Below are positions 51,701 through 60,297 of a stretch of 64,000 nucleotides of DNA, one piece after another. Numbering within the stretch: position 1 is the first letter of the stretch; every line of letters begins with the position of its first letter. Origin of the DNA: Owenia fusiformis. Its lineage: Eukaryota; Annelida; Polychaeta; Sabellida; Oweniidae. The stretch covers positions 34,043,259 to 34,107,258 of the forward strand of contig CAIIXF020000009.1 in assembly GCA_903813345.2 (NCBI GenBank), read 5' to 3'. Under the pieces are notes generated by a model that ran no database searches, was not told the origin of the DNA, and saw only the letters and a program-made list of their open reading frames with translations. Position numbers and translations under genes: made by a program.

Positions 51701-54700
51701 GTTGAATTCAATGAAAATGAAATATTTGAGTAGGCTATAATGAGTGAATGAAATATCTCCCTGACCCCATTCATTAGTTTGAGGATAGTGGATACACATT
51801 GTCCTATTCTATTTGAACCTTATTGTTGTTGTTGTAATATTATGTTAGTGTTATAATATTATGTTTCATATTACTATCATTTCAGAGTTCTTTCAAGATT
51901 CAGTTTTCAACTATCTCGAGATACAGAACTTGCACCTCCCAATCACACTCGTGTCACAGACCCATTTCTTCAGCGTACAAGAAATCTTCTTGTGTCATAT
52001 TATCTTTTTAATTGGGAGTTAGATGCTCCTTGACATTATGCCATAATATCTTTCATGAAAGTGTTTGTTTATGTTTTATCCACAAATCAAAAACTGAAGA
52101 AATCTAAAACTTCTTATTCTTGCCAATTTACTCTGTCATTTTTTTTTGTTATACTGTTTTGTACATCCTTGTTGATTTTGTCTTTTTAGAGTTATTTTTT
52201 ATTTTGGCAGATTGAAAAGGAATCGTGTGTTTTAGTAAATTATTCTTTTATAGTGTATGAGCCTGTTTTATTTAAACATTTGCAATGCCAATGAAATGAA
52301 ACTCTCATTGGCAAGTATACCATTTGAATCAAACAGGCTTGATTATTTGTCGTAGTTTGTATGTAGTAAAATACTGTACATATATATCAGGGCCTGATTC
52401 TAGTCACAAATCCATGTCTAGTAATTCTACTACTATTCATTTGCTATGTGACAAGCATGGACATTGTGACTGTTATGTATGTGCGTACCAGAAAATTTGA
52501 AAAAAATGTAATATAACGTGTTCATATCTAGTCAGATACATCAGACAAATCATGAGTCTGAACAAGTTCAGATTTTATATCACAATATGATATATTGAGA
52601 TGTTCCCTCAAATCAAACATGACACTTTATGCATTATTCAATCTTTGAATGGTGCTCCTGTATTATTGAACTTCCTTATTTAAGCATAGAGATGTAAGCT
52701 TAACAGGTACACATAGTAGTCTTCATATTTACTATTCCCATTTTCTGTAAGAGTCCAGGTTGAGCTATATTCTAAGAACAATAATCCAAAAAGAGTTTTT
52801 CAATTTATTTAAACTTATAACTATAATCTATCACATATAAGTTATAGATATCTGTAATTTGATTGGTTTACAGACCACATGGTTATTTATTATGTTGCAC
52901 CAATCAGCAGTCAGCTTACAGAATGTATATGTTATAAGTTTATGTACAATATGAAAAGCTCAATAATATAAATACTAAACAGCAACTATTTTAATATAGC
53001 AAATAAACACTAGTTATGCTAATATATATTTTGAATTTTACATAATAGTATAAATATAGATAAATATATTTATTTTTAGTCTATTTACAGTAACAAAAAA
53101 CTAATTTTGCACAACCTAAACTTTAAAGTGTCTGAGATTCTGGCAATAAATCACCTCAAATGTTTTTATTTCATAATGATCTGTAACTTGTTTATCTTTT
53201 GAAATTTTCAAAGGTTGAAAAACAATTACTCATCTCGTAAGGATCTTATCACCATGCAAAGCAATGGCAAAATTTAAAATCTGCTTTCTACATGAGTGAA
53301 ATTTTAAAGGTTCGATAAGGAGATTTATATCAAAGTATATTAATTGTGCAGGTTACTTATCATAATGAAAAAATATTTAGGGTGCTAAATTTCAGATATG
53401 GCCCTTTAATATGCATGTTTTTGATTATGAACTGGTTATTACTAACAGACCATTTTGTGTGTGCATGTTTTTTGATAAAAGTAACTTCTACTAGCAGAGC
53501 ACTGTTTTTCACTTGTTCCTCAATCACATTGTTGTTTGGATTGAATTCATAAATATGAAATGTGCACCCAAATATTGTATTTTATTAATGCCAACATAGT
53601 AACATAAATTAACCACAATTAATCTTTTACAGAATTCTCGCCAACTTTGGTTTCACACTGTCTCCAGATTGGGAAATTCCACGACGCAAAAAATTCCGGT
53701 CCTCAGACTTGAAAGAAGGAGTCCGAGATATGTTGATTAAGCATCATCTTTTTAGTTGGGATCTTTAATAACATTTGAAGTGTCATAATTAAATTCAAGA
53801 GTTTGTTATGATGAGTAGAACCGATGATGTGTGAAACTTTCTAATCACACATATGAACTCCAAATATCTTTCTAGTCTTTTTATAGATGTCTCTTTATCG
53901 CTTTGGTATTTCTCAAATATTTCGTATATCCCCTACTCTTTGGTATTTCTCGATTAAAGCATGAGTCTTTAAGACTTTTTGACATAGATTTTAATATAGG
54001 TGATGGGTGCTGCCACCTTTGGAGTTGGGAGTCTCAGACATGCGTTAAAATCATTTGGCTTTATGCTCTGTTACAGTGAATGTAATAAGTTTTGATGAAA
54101 AGCCTGTAGCTTTGTTATTATACTACTGACTCATTTCTATACTTTGAATTACTGTGTTAAAACCAGAACCACCACCACAACCAAACCTTGGCCTCATGAA
54201 CCACAAACCTGTAACTTTTGGAACTTAAACAGCAAATCAGTACACTACTCAAATATTTACAGTCAAAAATGAGTCGGAAGTATAAAACAACAGCAAAAAA
54301 TCTCCGTTTTTTTCTCAAAACTTATTAAATGCCCAGTATTTTTCTGAAATGGTGTATGGCTCCTTAACATCTTTTTTTTTTAAATTTATCCATCTACAGT
54401 TTAAACCTATCCATCTACAGTTTAAACCTATCATTGATTTGTTTGTTTTTCAATCTAATGGCAGGTTCATTGTTACAAGATGCCACATATTGTTGCAATC
54501 TGTCTCATTTATTTCGTCCCAGATTTTGTCATCAATATACAAATCAAACCCACACGTTTTTCAAGTTTATCTTACACAAAAATTCCATTTTTCAGAAGTG
54601 TCACATGGAATTGTTTATTATAAGTGTTCCCATTGACATTAACCCCACACTTAGGTTGCTACAAAAACAACACAAATATTGTTTTATAAACTAGAAATGT

Positions 54701-57700
54701 TCAAAATTATTTCTAATATCCGTATTTATAATTTCTCAACCTTCATGATGTGTTTAAAAAAGAAATAAATTCCTAAAAAGCTCAAGCCGGATGTTTGAAA
54801 GGAAATGGATTTAAGAAATGTCAACATAAATCAAATTATGTTTCTACATAGTTAGCTTACTCTAGTCCAATAAATTGACATTTTATAGGTCTCGTGGAAT
54901 AGTCTAAAAAGTGTATTAATGGGAAAAACAAACATGTGTTATGATACTTTCTCCATGATCTAGTTCGTAGGGAACTATCCTTGTATATTAAGAGTGTACT
55001 TTAGCATGTTTTCAGTGTTTCTTAACACAGCTTTCTCAACAAAAACATCAAACAAATAATGTTAAAATATTACAGTGATAAACATGAATAATGTGCCAGT
55101 TTATATTTTTACCTATTTGCTTTTATCTTCAAGACTGTCATGCACTTCACATTTATGATCTCATCCAGGGTATATAGATCATACTCTTATTCTGACATGT
55201 TTTCATGCCCTCGATCATAACATTGCATTATTCTCCCATGAAGTCATTTAAAAAACGAAAATGAAACAATATTATTATTTATTGGTCATCAGTATATTTT
55301 TTACTAATCTTTACAATTTATTTGTACACATTTTGGTTTATATGAGTTACAACAACAAAAAGTACATGTGAGTCACCAAAATTGAATAAAACGAAAACAA
55401 TTAAGAAATTTATTTAAAGATCTTGATGCTTTTGGAGTGCACTCGTAGACTCTTTACCCATGATTGTGACTATTACTAATATTATTGTTAAATCAGAAAT
55501 GTCAAACATTCAACTTCGTCAAACAAACCCTAATTCAAATATTTCATGTAGTACAAAATATTCATGATGTTCTGCAGGAATACATTATCATTAAGTCGGG
55601 ACAAGAATTTGTTTTTTCATTACAGTATGCAAGTCATTATTTTTAAAAGCCCAATTTAATCACTCACTACTTAGTCTACCTTAAAATACAATATAACCTC
55701 ATGACTCCAAGTCATGTTTTCAAGATTAACAAATCCTTGTGGTTGATTCATGTGAAATGTCATGGATACAGAATCAGTGCAGTAACTGAACTTGTAGGAA
55801 ATGACATTGACAAGCAAACTTTCTAATTTAGTTTCTTATCATGATATATATGGCCTATCATAAACCAAAACAAAACCAATAAGATGGCTTATTGCCAGTT
55901 GCTTTGCCCTGACCTTGTGCTCCTAGGCATCAATGCTTTTTGTACTTATCAGCTTTAAAAAGCAAAATATATGAGTGAAGTATTTCTGATGGGCTTAACA
56001 TATTTACTTTTATAAAAAAATTGATTGCTAGGTGGGCTTTTTTCCATTTTCAAAGTCAGTAATGTACACAAGTTAATAACGATCATATTTCAGTGCATAA
56101 TATTCTACACCATTTGTAAAAAGAAATTTGAACCTGAGAATTTGCTAAAACTGCATAATGATTTCATGTAAATGCATCGCAAGTTTGAACATAATACACA
56201 TAATTCCCAGGGTCTTTACTCATTTGTTGTGAAAAAAATAAACGATTTTTGTTGCAAAATAATTGAAATTTTGCCAAGGGGTACATTTTCCCAGGATGAT
56301 CTTGATATCCTAAGAGCACTCATCGTGTGATCTCTTACAATCTTATGATGCTAAATATAAAGATATAAATACAAAGTACTGATGACAACCTATGTGATTC
56401 ATGATGAAAGCTGAAATATCATGACATTCACTTTATTCTAAACATGTTTTTACTCCCTCTATTTTTAGAAAGCTTTTATACTAATTCTGGGTCATTTTTT
56501 GTTTTCATTTTTTGCTCTGTTATTTTTATACAATTTTATACAAATTTATTTTGATTGATATTAAAATTCATTCATTGGGTAAAGCTGAACATACCAAATC
56601 TGTCAGTCCTAATTTTAGTGGTATGAATTAGTGTAATTTCACACTAACTTTAACATTTACAATTGAAATCCATACATCTATGTTTCTCGACTTTGGAATT
56701 CCTCCATATGTTTTAGAATTATGCATTCATCTTTTGAGCTTGAATATTGTTATGTTTATGTTTTTTTTGTCATAAGAAGACTGATAAGACCCCTATAAAC
56801 CATATTTAAATGTGTTTTCATTCATTCAGTGTCTATCTGCATGTGCAACCTTTGTGTCATTTAAAAATTAAAAAGCCCATTGAGATTTCACTCTTAGAGC
56901 TGGCCACAATAACAATACAAATCTCTCTTCATAGGCAACCATTGATATATAGGGTGTCTCAAAAAAATGTACCCAAAAGTATATCAACAGCATAGACAAA
57001 CCAATCAATATTTTCAGACACTTTTTGCATGGTCTTGTAGATAAAAGATGAAAGTTTTTTTCCCTATACAGTCTTTAATTCAGTTTTGCCTTTTTGATAC
57101 TTTAACCCTTTACCTTTTACACCACATATTCAATGTAACCTCATATTTCGATGACAGTCTGCATCCTTACTAGTACATTGTTCATCACATTTGATATTCC
57201 TTGTGGAATGTTTTGATTTCTGTTCGGATGCTGGTCTTAAGTTGTTCTAGGTCTCTTAGCTTGGGTTTAGCATAAAAATGGTCCTTCAAATAGCCTCAGA
57301 GAAAAAACTATGGGCGGTCAAATATGGTGAATAGGGAGGCCTTCACAATGTCTTATAGTCCCCTTATACAGAGAGGTCAGAGGTTAAAGAAACTGCATTG
57401 ATTGGGATTCTAATGTAGCCTTTGTTGTGTGTATCAATTTGAGACCACTGTGTTTTCATTTGGATATCATTTGGTCTCCAGGCTAGCCTGCCTAACTCTG
57501 GAAGGTAACTTCTGAATCATTTGCCGATAATTGACCTGATTATCTGTGTTTGTTCTGCCATCGTCATCCTCAGACATCTTTCTCTGTAGCTATTTGAAGG
57601 AGTGTTTTAATGCTCATTCCAAGTAAAAAGATCTAGAACAACTTAAGGGCAACATCCAAAGAGAAATCCAAAACATTCCACTGGAATTATTATCAAATGT

Positions 57701-60297
57701 GATGAACAATGTAGCAGTAAGGATACAGGCTATAATAGAAATATGAGGTTACATCGATTATGTGGTGTAAAAGGTAAAGGGTTAAAGCATCAAAAAGACA
57801 AGACTGTAAAAAAAATGGTGTATTGGGGAGAAAACTTTCATGTTTTGGCTACACGACCATGCAAAAAATGTCTGAAAATATTGATTGGTTAATCTGTGCT
57901 ATTGATATAGTTTTGGGTACATTTTTTTGAGACACCCTGTATATACAAACATTCAATAAAACACTTGGACTTATAATTCCATACTGGAGGCGGTTGCTCA
58001 ATGTTTTTGAAGAAGTCACAAAGTACTGCTCGAGATGAGTACAGGTGTACTTAGGTGTAGCTATTACAGGTGCACTTTTTAAAGAAAGTACAAGATGAAT
58101 GGTCTTTATTGGATACTGAGTTGTACCCCTCAGTAAAATGAAAATTTAGCCATGCTAAACTCACTCCATCCATTTCTCCATAAAAGACATTTCAATTGAA
58201 TAGTTGTGTTTTATTTCTTGGCCAACAGGATAAAAAACTGTTCCTCGCTAAATCTTCTCTTTTTCACCTTATTGAATGAAAAAGCATGAGTTTTGTATTT
58301 TTGTTTTATTTACAGACTAACTTGTGTTAGTGTCAAGGTAAACTTACCAAACTAAGTCAGTCCCTTTAAAAATTATTCATTTTTTTAATTTTCCAGTCCC
58401 TCACATTAATCACATGGGTTGAGGAATCATTAAATGATGCGACCAATCGTTCATTTTCATTAACATCTTGGACATTAACTGATTTGGATTATTTACAAGA
58501 TAGTGGAGATACTAAGTTAAAGAACATTCTCCTCTATGATAACTCAGATGATGAAGAACATCATGAAGGTTATGATGCCTTAATAAAGATAAGTCAAGGC
58601 CACAACACATGAATCAAATTATATTTATTTGACAACAACATATTGTTTGCACACCTGTGATGAGATTTTTTGAAACATGGTTTCACTTTGACTGAAATTT
58701 ATTGACTAATATCTCAATTAATCCATCTTGATCCTTCAATGTATGCCATATGACTGAAAGAATACACTGTGTTAAGATTTTTTGACACATAGTTTCACTT
58801 TGACTGAAATTTATTGACTGATGTCTCAATTAATCTTTCAATGTATGCCATATGACTGAAAGAATACACTGTGTTAAGATTCTTTGACACATAGTATCAC
58901 TTGACTGAAATTTATTGACTAATATCTCAATTAATCCATCTTGATCCTTCAATGTATGCCATATGACTGAAATAATACACTGTGTTGAGATTTTTTGACA
59001 CATAGTTTCACTTTGACTGAAATTTATTGACTAATATCTCAATTAATCCATCTTGATCCTTCAATGTATACCATATGACTGAAAGAATACACTGTGTTGA
59101 GATTTTTTGACACATAGTTTCACTTTGACTGAAATTCATTGACTGATATGTAAATACGAAATCCATTAATATATAGTTGTATAATGATGCATATATCTAT
59201 CCTATCATCCATATATAATGAACTTGCATAATATTCTTAATGTTTATTTTGTTTTAAACCCGTCCATACATAAAGTTCTCTATAGATCCTGTCTTGCCTT
59301 GTATATTTTGAAGAATTTATGATTTCATGTTGTCAGTTAAGAGTGTTCCTTCAACTTAATTTGGTACAGTTTCTGGATATACACAGGAAAATTCTTCATT
59401 GTAATTTACCCAAAACATTTACACGTGCATACATACAAACCATGATATACAATTTGCTCGACTTGAACGTTTTCTATATAGATCTACAAATCTATAATTT
59501 TGTAATTTACCCAAAACATTTACATGTGGATACATACAAACCATGATATACAATTTGCTTGACTTGAACTTTTTCTATAATATTATAGATCTACAAATCT
59601 ATAATTTCTAAGCATGGGGTTTTAGTAATTTGTACATGTATAAATATTCCATTTATTGTTAACAGTGGATGTTTGTGACCATGTATTTGCTAATAAAAGA
59701 TTTTGCATTGATGTTTTGAATTTTGCAGCTTCCAGCTTATGGTTGTGGAATCTTTTGAATGATAACTAATCAGTACAGTAAAATCTGTTTAAGTGGAACA
59801 CCATTTGTACCTCAAAATAATATTCTTTAGAGGCAGCTCCCACTAACAGAGGTTAATATTCACTCTATGGGACTTTGATATGTTCAACTTAGAGAGGTGT
59901 TCCACATTACAGGTCTTACTGTACAATTTACATGTAATTCATCCTTTTCTAAATCTATATATGCATTTTGCTTTTTTAACAAGCAGTGTAGTGTAACATA
60001 AACCCCTAACCAGATCAAATCTTTGAAGCTTGTGGTGGCGGACATTCTACACCTTCCCATGGATTAATAATTAATTAATGAACAAAGTGATTGATTCCTA
60101 TTAGATATTTATCCATGGAGTCCCAAACTAACCTGCATTTGCTTGTTTGCTGTACTTGCAGAATCCTTTCTCAATTTGCTTTCAACCTGTCCAAGGATTG
60201 GGAAATCCCTACTGGGAAGAAGGACTTCCATGTACCTTTAAAAGATGGCATTAGGGATATGCTTATAAAGCACCATTTATTTAGTTGGGATATTTAA
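30647..60297 (+). CDS. SGSM3: SGSM3-like TBC-SH3-RUN protein, whole gene with four alternative last exons
   Basis: Encodes a homologue of small G protein signalling modulator 3 (RUTBC3/CIP85), a Rab GTPase-activating protein of the endosomal system in vertebrates. Shared exons: 30647-30713, 34038-34216, 34802-34868, 35053-35183, 35752-35946, 36202-36336, 36627-36743, 40238-40316, 40713-40858, 41201-41296, 41627-41758, 43926-44114, 44520-44675, 44915-45078, 45290-45383, 45712-45782, 46354-46488, 46763-46885. The last exon is one of 47799-47943, 51886-52033, 53633-53768 or 60162-60297. All junctions are GT-AG and in phase. Predicted lengths are 806, 807, 803 and 803 aa (human about 749). Domains: TBC about 166-365 with Arg finger R217 (DLLRTMP) and Gln finger Q254 (YCQG), so GAP activity is likely; SH3 about 540-600; RUN about 600 to the end. 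Exon 1 is less certain than the rest. Confidence 0.95.
30946..31232 (-). other. Possible antisense two-exon transcript in SGSM3 intron 1
   Basis: On the minus strand, ACAATGGCGG (about 31231) is followed by an open stretch to ATTG|GTAAGT (about 31194). A second open stretch runs from CAAG| (about 31102) to GCAG|GTATGA (about 30949). In the frame without the ATG the two join as VILEI then [20 protein letters not shown]; in the ATG frame a stop follows. A GTTAAACTCAATAA inverted repeat overlaps the second part. I do not recognise a family; coding status is doubtful. Confidence 0.2.
31863..31989. mobile_element. Degenerate MITE related to 1259-1569
   Basis: Begins CCAAGGAGGATTGACTCCCAG and ends CTGGAAGCCAATCCAAATT, an imperfect inverted repeat of the start. 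About 127 bp, in SGSM3 intron 1. Confidence 0.55.
32683..33430 (-). mobile_element. 5'-truncated LINE fragment (C-terminal knuckle and 3' UTR)
   Basis: On the minus strand one frame reads [20 protein letters not shown] followed by PLTAIHEND, the C-terminal cysteine/histidine knuckle typical of non-LTR RT proteins. A 3' UTR follows that ends in AAATAAATAAATAA-like repeats (complement of about 32685-32700). Upstream the frame is broken. It lies in SGSM3 intron 1, antisense to the gene. Confidence 0.7.
34038..34216 (+). CDS. SGSM3: SGSM3 exon 2
   Basis: Begins with the acidic [10 protein letters not shown] and ends [20 protein letters not shown], matching [18 protein letters not shown] of human SGSM3. 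Acceptor TTTTCAG, donor GTAAGT. Confidence 0.92.
34392..34686 (+). mobile_element. 295-bp foldback element, copy 1 (SGSM3 intron 2)
   Basis: Matches 38981-39275 on the opposite strand over its whole length. Inside it, TATGTCACTATCGTGGCA (34569) and TGCCACGATAGTGACATA (about 34661) form a strong hairpin. Carries no ORF. Confidence 0.88.
34802..34868 (+). CDS. SGSM3: SGSM3 exon 3
   Basis: 67 bp encoding [20 protein letters not shown], matching YYDEFGFRVYKEE of the family. Acceptor ATATAG, donor GTAATT. Confidence 0.93.
35053..35183 (+). CDS. SGSM3: SGSM3 exon 4
   Basis: Encodes [20 protein letters not shown] plus DK, almost identical to [20 protein letters not shown] in human SGSM3. Ends in phase 0 at GTACAA. 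Confidence 0.95.
35752..35946 (+). CDS. SGSM3: SGSM3 exon 5 (start of TBC domain)
   Basis: 65 codons with [27 protein letters not shown] and [14 protein letters not shown], matching the first TBC motif region (GIPHGMRPQLWMRLSGA). Confidence 0.95.
36202..36336 (+). CDS. SGSM3: SGSM3 exon 6 (TBC catalytic motifs)
   Basis: Starts [12 protein letters not shown] and ends [11 protein letters not shown]. It carries both catalytic residues of TBC-domain Rab GAPs: the arginine finger (R217) and the glutamine finger (Q254). 135 bp, phase 0; donor GTGAGT. Confidence 0.96.
36627..36743 (+). CDS. SGSM3: SGSM3 exon 7 (TBC domain; seed of the 67-bp minisatellite)
   Basis: 39 codons: [39 protein letters not shown]. 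The last 52 bases of the exon plus the GTGTGTATATTATTT donor region are the first unit of the 19-copy tandem array that follows. Use of the first donor keeps the frame into exon 8; later donors do not. Confidence 0.95.
36692..37964 (+). repeat. 67-bp x 19 minisatellite grown from an SGSM3 exon end and its splice donor
   Basis: Each unit is AGAAGACCTCCTCCCTGCTT, CATACTATTCCAGCACACTA, TTGGGAATACAG and GTGTGTATATTATTT. The first unit is the last 52 bases of exon 7 plus its donor. Donor points recur every 67 bp from 36743 to 37949 with no length change. Variants alternate (CTCCC/TTCCC in the first part, CATAC/CAAAG, TATTATTT/TATTTTTT), and some variant strings recur within the array. 67 is not a multiple of 3, so the copies cannot extend the protein. 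Confidence 0.95.
37971..38165. mobile_element. MITE-like element with ends CATGGGCATAGCGC
   Basis: The left end CATGGGCATAGCGC is nearly inverted at the right end GCGCTACGCCCATG. About 195 bp, immediately after the minisatellite. A short ORF in it is chance. Confidence 0.55.
38981..39275 (-). mobile_element. 295-bp foldback element, copy 2, inverted (SGSM3 intron 7)
   Basis: Same 295-bp sequence as 34392-34686 but in reverse orientation, with only scattered differences by eye. The two copies bracket exons 3 to 7 and the minisatellite. Confidence 0.88.
39889..39965. repeat. 41-bp tandem duplication
   Basis: The phrase AAAAACTACTAAATGTGCTA with its flanks occurs twice in a row in SGSM3 intron 7. 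Confidence 0.7.
40238..40316 (+). CDS. SGSM3: SGSM3 exon 8 (TBC domain)
   Basis: Encodes [20 protein letters not shown] then LKNHDI, matching [26 protein letters not shown]. Acceptor TTTCTAG, donor GTGAGT; ends in phase 1. Confidence 0.94.
40345..40551. mobile_element. MITE with ends CAGGCCCGTAGCCAGG
   Basis: The left end CAGGCCCGTAGCCAGG is perfectly inverted at the right end CCTGGCTACGGGCCTG. The 207-bp interior has G-rich and C-rich runs. It lies in SGSM3 intron 8. Confidence 0.8.
40713..40858 (+). CDS. SGSM3: SGSM3 exon 9 (TBC domain)
   Basis: Encodes [20 protein letters not shown] and [15 protein letters not shown], the conserved LxxLRxWDxFFxEG TBC motif. Donor GTAAAA. Confidence 0.96.
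41201..41296 (+). CDS. SGSM3: SGSM3 exon 10
   Basis: 32 codons including [18 protein letters not shown], matching NSASIFNTLSDIP of human SGSM3. Donor GTAACA. Confidence 0.95.
41627..41758 (+). CDS. SGSM3: SGSM3 exon 11
   Basis: 44 codons with [20 protein letters not shown] and [10 protein letters not shown], matching LAGSLTDVAVETQRRKHLAYLIADQGQLL. Confidence 0.95.
42093..43046. mobile_element. Non-autonomous hAT element, complete with 8-bp target duplication
   Basis: Inverted ends TAGGGGTCAAACGGTT and AACCGTTTGACCCCTA, flanked by the perfect direct repeat GTGTCAAC (42085-42092 and 43047-43054). An 8-bp duplication with ends of this type is the mark of hAT transposons. 954 bp, no transposase ORF. 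A near-perfect palindrome CCAAGTAAAGAGATCTCTTT, then ACTTGG, lies at 42488-42513. It is in SGSM3 intron 11. Confidence 0.9.
43152..43326. mobile_element. Pogo-like MITE
   Basis: TACATTAAAACCTTTAAAGT then GGAACAC at the left is loosely inverted at the right (GTGTTCCACTTAGACTGGTT, TTACTTGTA). The ends resemble those of pogo-group elements. Degenerate. Confidence 0.5.
43926..44114 (+). CDS. SGSM3: SGSM3 exon 12
   Basis: 63 codons: basic [20 protein letters not shown], then [20 protein letters not shown] and RHFQSIDP, matching KNIKQTELVADLREAILRVARHFQ of human SGSM3. Confidence 0.94.
44520..44675 (+). CDS. SGSM3: SGSM3 exon 13 (start of SH3)
   Basis: Contains [10 protein letters not shown], then [20 protein letters not shown] and KNDVIT, the [15 protein letters not shown] start of the SH3 domain, essentially identical to the vertebrate protein. 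Confidence 0.97.
44915..45078 (+). CDS. SGSM3: SGSM3 exon 14 (end of SH3, start of RUN region)
   Basis: Encodes [20 protein letters not shown] and [20 protein letters not shown], the SH3 core with its conserved Trp and Pro, followed by [14 protein letters not shown] leading into the RUN domain. Ends in phase 2 at GTAAGT. Confidence 0.97.
45290..45383 (+). CDS. SGSM3: SGSM3 exon 15 (RUN domain)
   Basis: Encodes [20 protein letters not shown] and [11 protein letters not shown], matching [23 protein letters not shown]. Donor GTAAGA. Confidence 0.96.
45712..45782 (+). CDS. SGSM3: SGSM3 exon 16 (RUN domain)
   Basis: 71 bp encoding [20 protein letters not shown] plus KTY, matching [20 protein letters not shown]. 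Ends in phase 2. Confidence 0.95.
46354..46488 (+). CDS. SGSM3: SGSM3 exon 17 (RUN domain)
   Basis: Encodes [20 protein letters not shown] and [20 protein letters not shown], nearly identical to the vertebrate sequence. Ends in phase 2 at GTAAGA. Confidence 0.97.
46763..46885 (+). CDS. SGSM3: SGSM3 exon 18 (RUN domain; shared donor to alternative last exons)
   Basis: Encodes [20 protein letters not shown] and [20 protein letters not shown], ending CTC AG|GTAAGT. The two bases AG need one base from the next exon. All four downstream terminal exons supply A, making Arg. Confidence 0.97.
47799..47943 (+). CDS. SGSM3: SGSM3 alternative terminal exon A
   Basis: A TTTCAG acceptor is followed by (R)[20 protein letters not shown], a linker, then [20 protein letters not shown] and TGA. 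It matches the last RUN segment of human SGSM3 (FSLSQDWELPAKR...[18 protein letters not shown]). A possible AATAAA signal lies at 48253-48258. It gives a predicted protein of 806 aa. Confidence 0.9.
49367..50528. mobile_element. CCCATCGAAC-ended element with (CCGT)n and hairpin tandem repeats
   Basis: The left end CCCATCGAAC is inverted at the right end GTTCGATGGG. Inside are a (CCGT/ACGT)n microsatellite (49407-49487) and about five 120-150-bp tandem units. Each unit holds AGTGGAGCGATTTTGTTCAT followed by ATTTGGTATGTGAAT and a GGCCATTTTGAAAAATGGCC hairpin. No ORF. It lies between terminal exons A and B of SGSM3. Confidence 0.78.
51886..52033 (+). CDS. SGSM3: SGSM3 alternative terminal exon B (divergent)
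   Basis: A TTTCAG acceptor is followed by (R)[20 protein letters not shown], then [19 protein letters not shown] and TGA. The frame and pattern match the other terminal exons, but the DWE motif is DTE and KHHLFSW is replaced by SYYLFNW. It lies about 5 kb downstream of the shared donor. A possible AATAAA lies at 53003-53008. Predicted protein 807 aa. Confidence 0.82.
53633..53768 (+). CDS. SGSM3: SGSM3 alternative terminal exon C
   Basis: A CTTTTACAG acceptor is followed by (R)[20 protein letters not shown], then [19 protein letters not shown] and TAA. With exon D it is the closest to the vertebrate C-terminus ([18 protein letters not shown]). Predicted protein 803 aa. Confidence 0.9.
56950..57939. 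mobile_element. Tc1/mariner-like foldback element with duplicated transposase 3' ends
   Basis: Ends (C/T)AGGGTGTCTCAAAAAAATGT and ACATTTTTTTGAGACACCCT are inverted repeats, flanked by TA. The inverted arms are long, about 305 bp each (56950-57255 and 57632-57939). Each carries, pointing outward, the C-terminal coding part of a transposase (right arm: [20 protein letters not shown]). The minus-strand middle (57300-57600) keeps broken transposase sequence. It is therefore a rearranged, inactive copy. Confidence 0.82.
58397..58612 (+). other. Orphan open frame after a good splice acceptor
   Basis: TTTTCCAG is followed by 71 open codons ending TGA at 58612. The protein is acidic toward its end ([20 protein letters not shown]). 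It needs phase 0 upstream, but the SGSM3 shared donor is phase 2; spliced to that donor it would give only SPSH and a stop. I do not recognise it. It may be a chance frame, an exon of another transcript, or a truncating fifth SGSM3 terminal exon. Confidence 0.25.
58661..59150. repeat. 100-113-bp tandem repeat, about 4.5 copies
   Basis: The phrase TTTCACTTTGACTGAAATTT followed by ATTGACTAATATCTCAATTA recurs at about 58690, 58801, 58902, 59013 and 59126. Confidence 0.85.
59401..59609. repeat. About 105-bp tandem duplication
   Basis: GTAATTTACCCAAAACATTT through GATCTACAAATCTATAATTT is present twice in a row with a few changes. Confidence 0.85.
59774..59932. mobile_element. Pogo-like MITE
   Basis: TACAGTAAAATCTGTTTAAG then TGGAACACC at the left is inverted at the right (GGTGTTCCACATTACAGGTC, TTACTGTA). 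About 159 bp, just upstream of terminal exon D. The ends resemble those at 43152-43326. Confidence 0.65.
60162..60297 (+). CDS. SGSM3: SGSM3 alternative terminal exon D
   Basis: A CTTGCAG acceptor is followed by (R)[20 protein letters not shown], then [19 protein letters not shown] and TAA. It lies 13.3 kb from the shared donor. Possible AATAAA signals lie at about 60664 and 61472. Predicted protein 803 aa. Confidence 0.88.
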
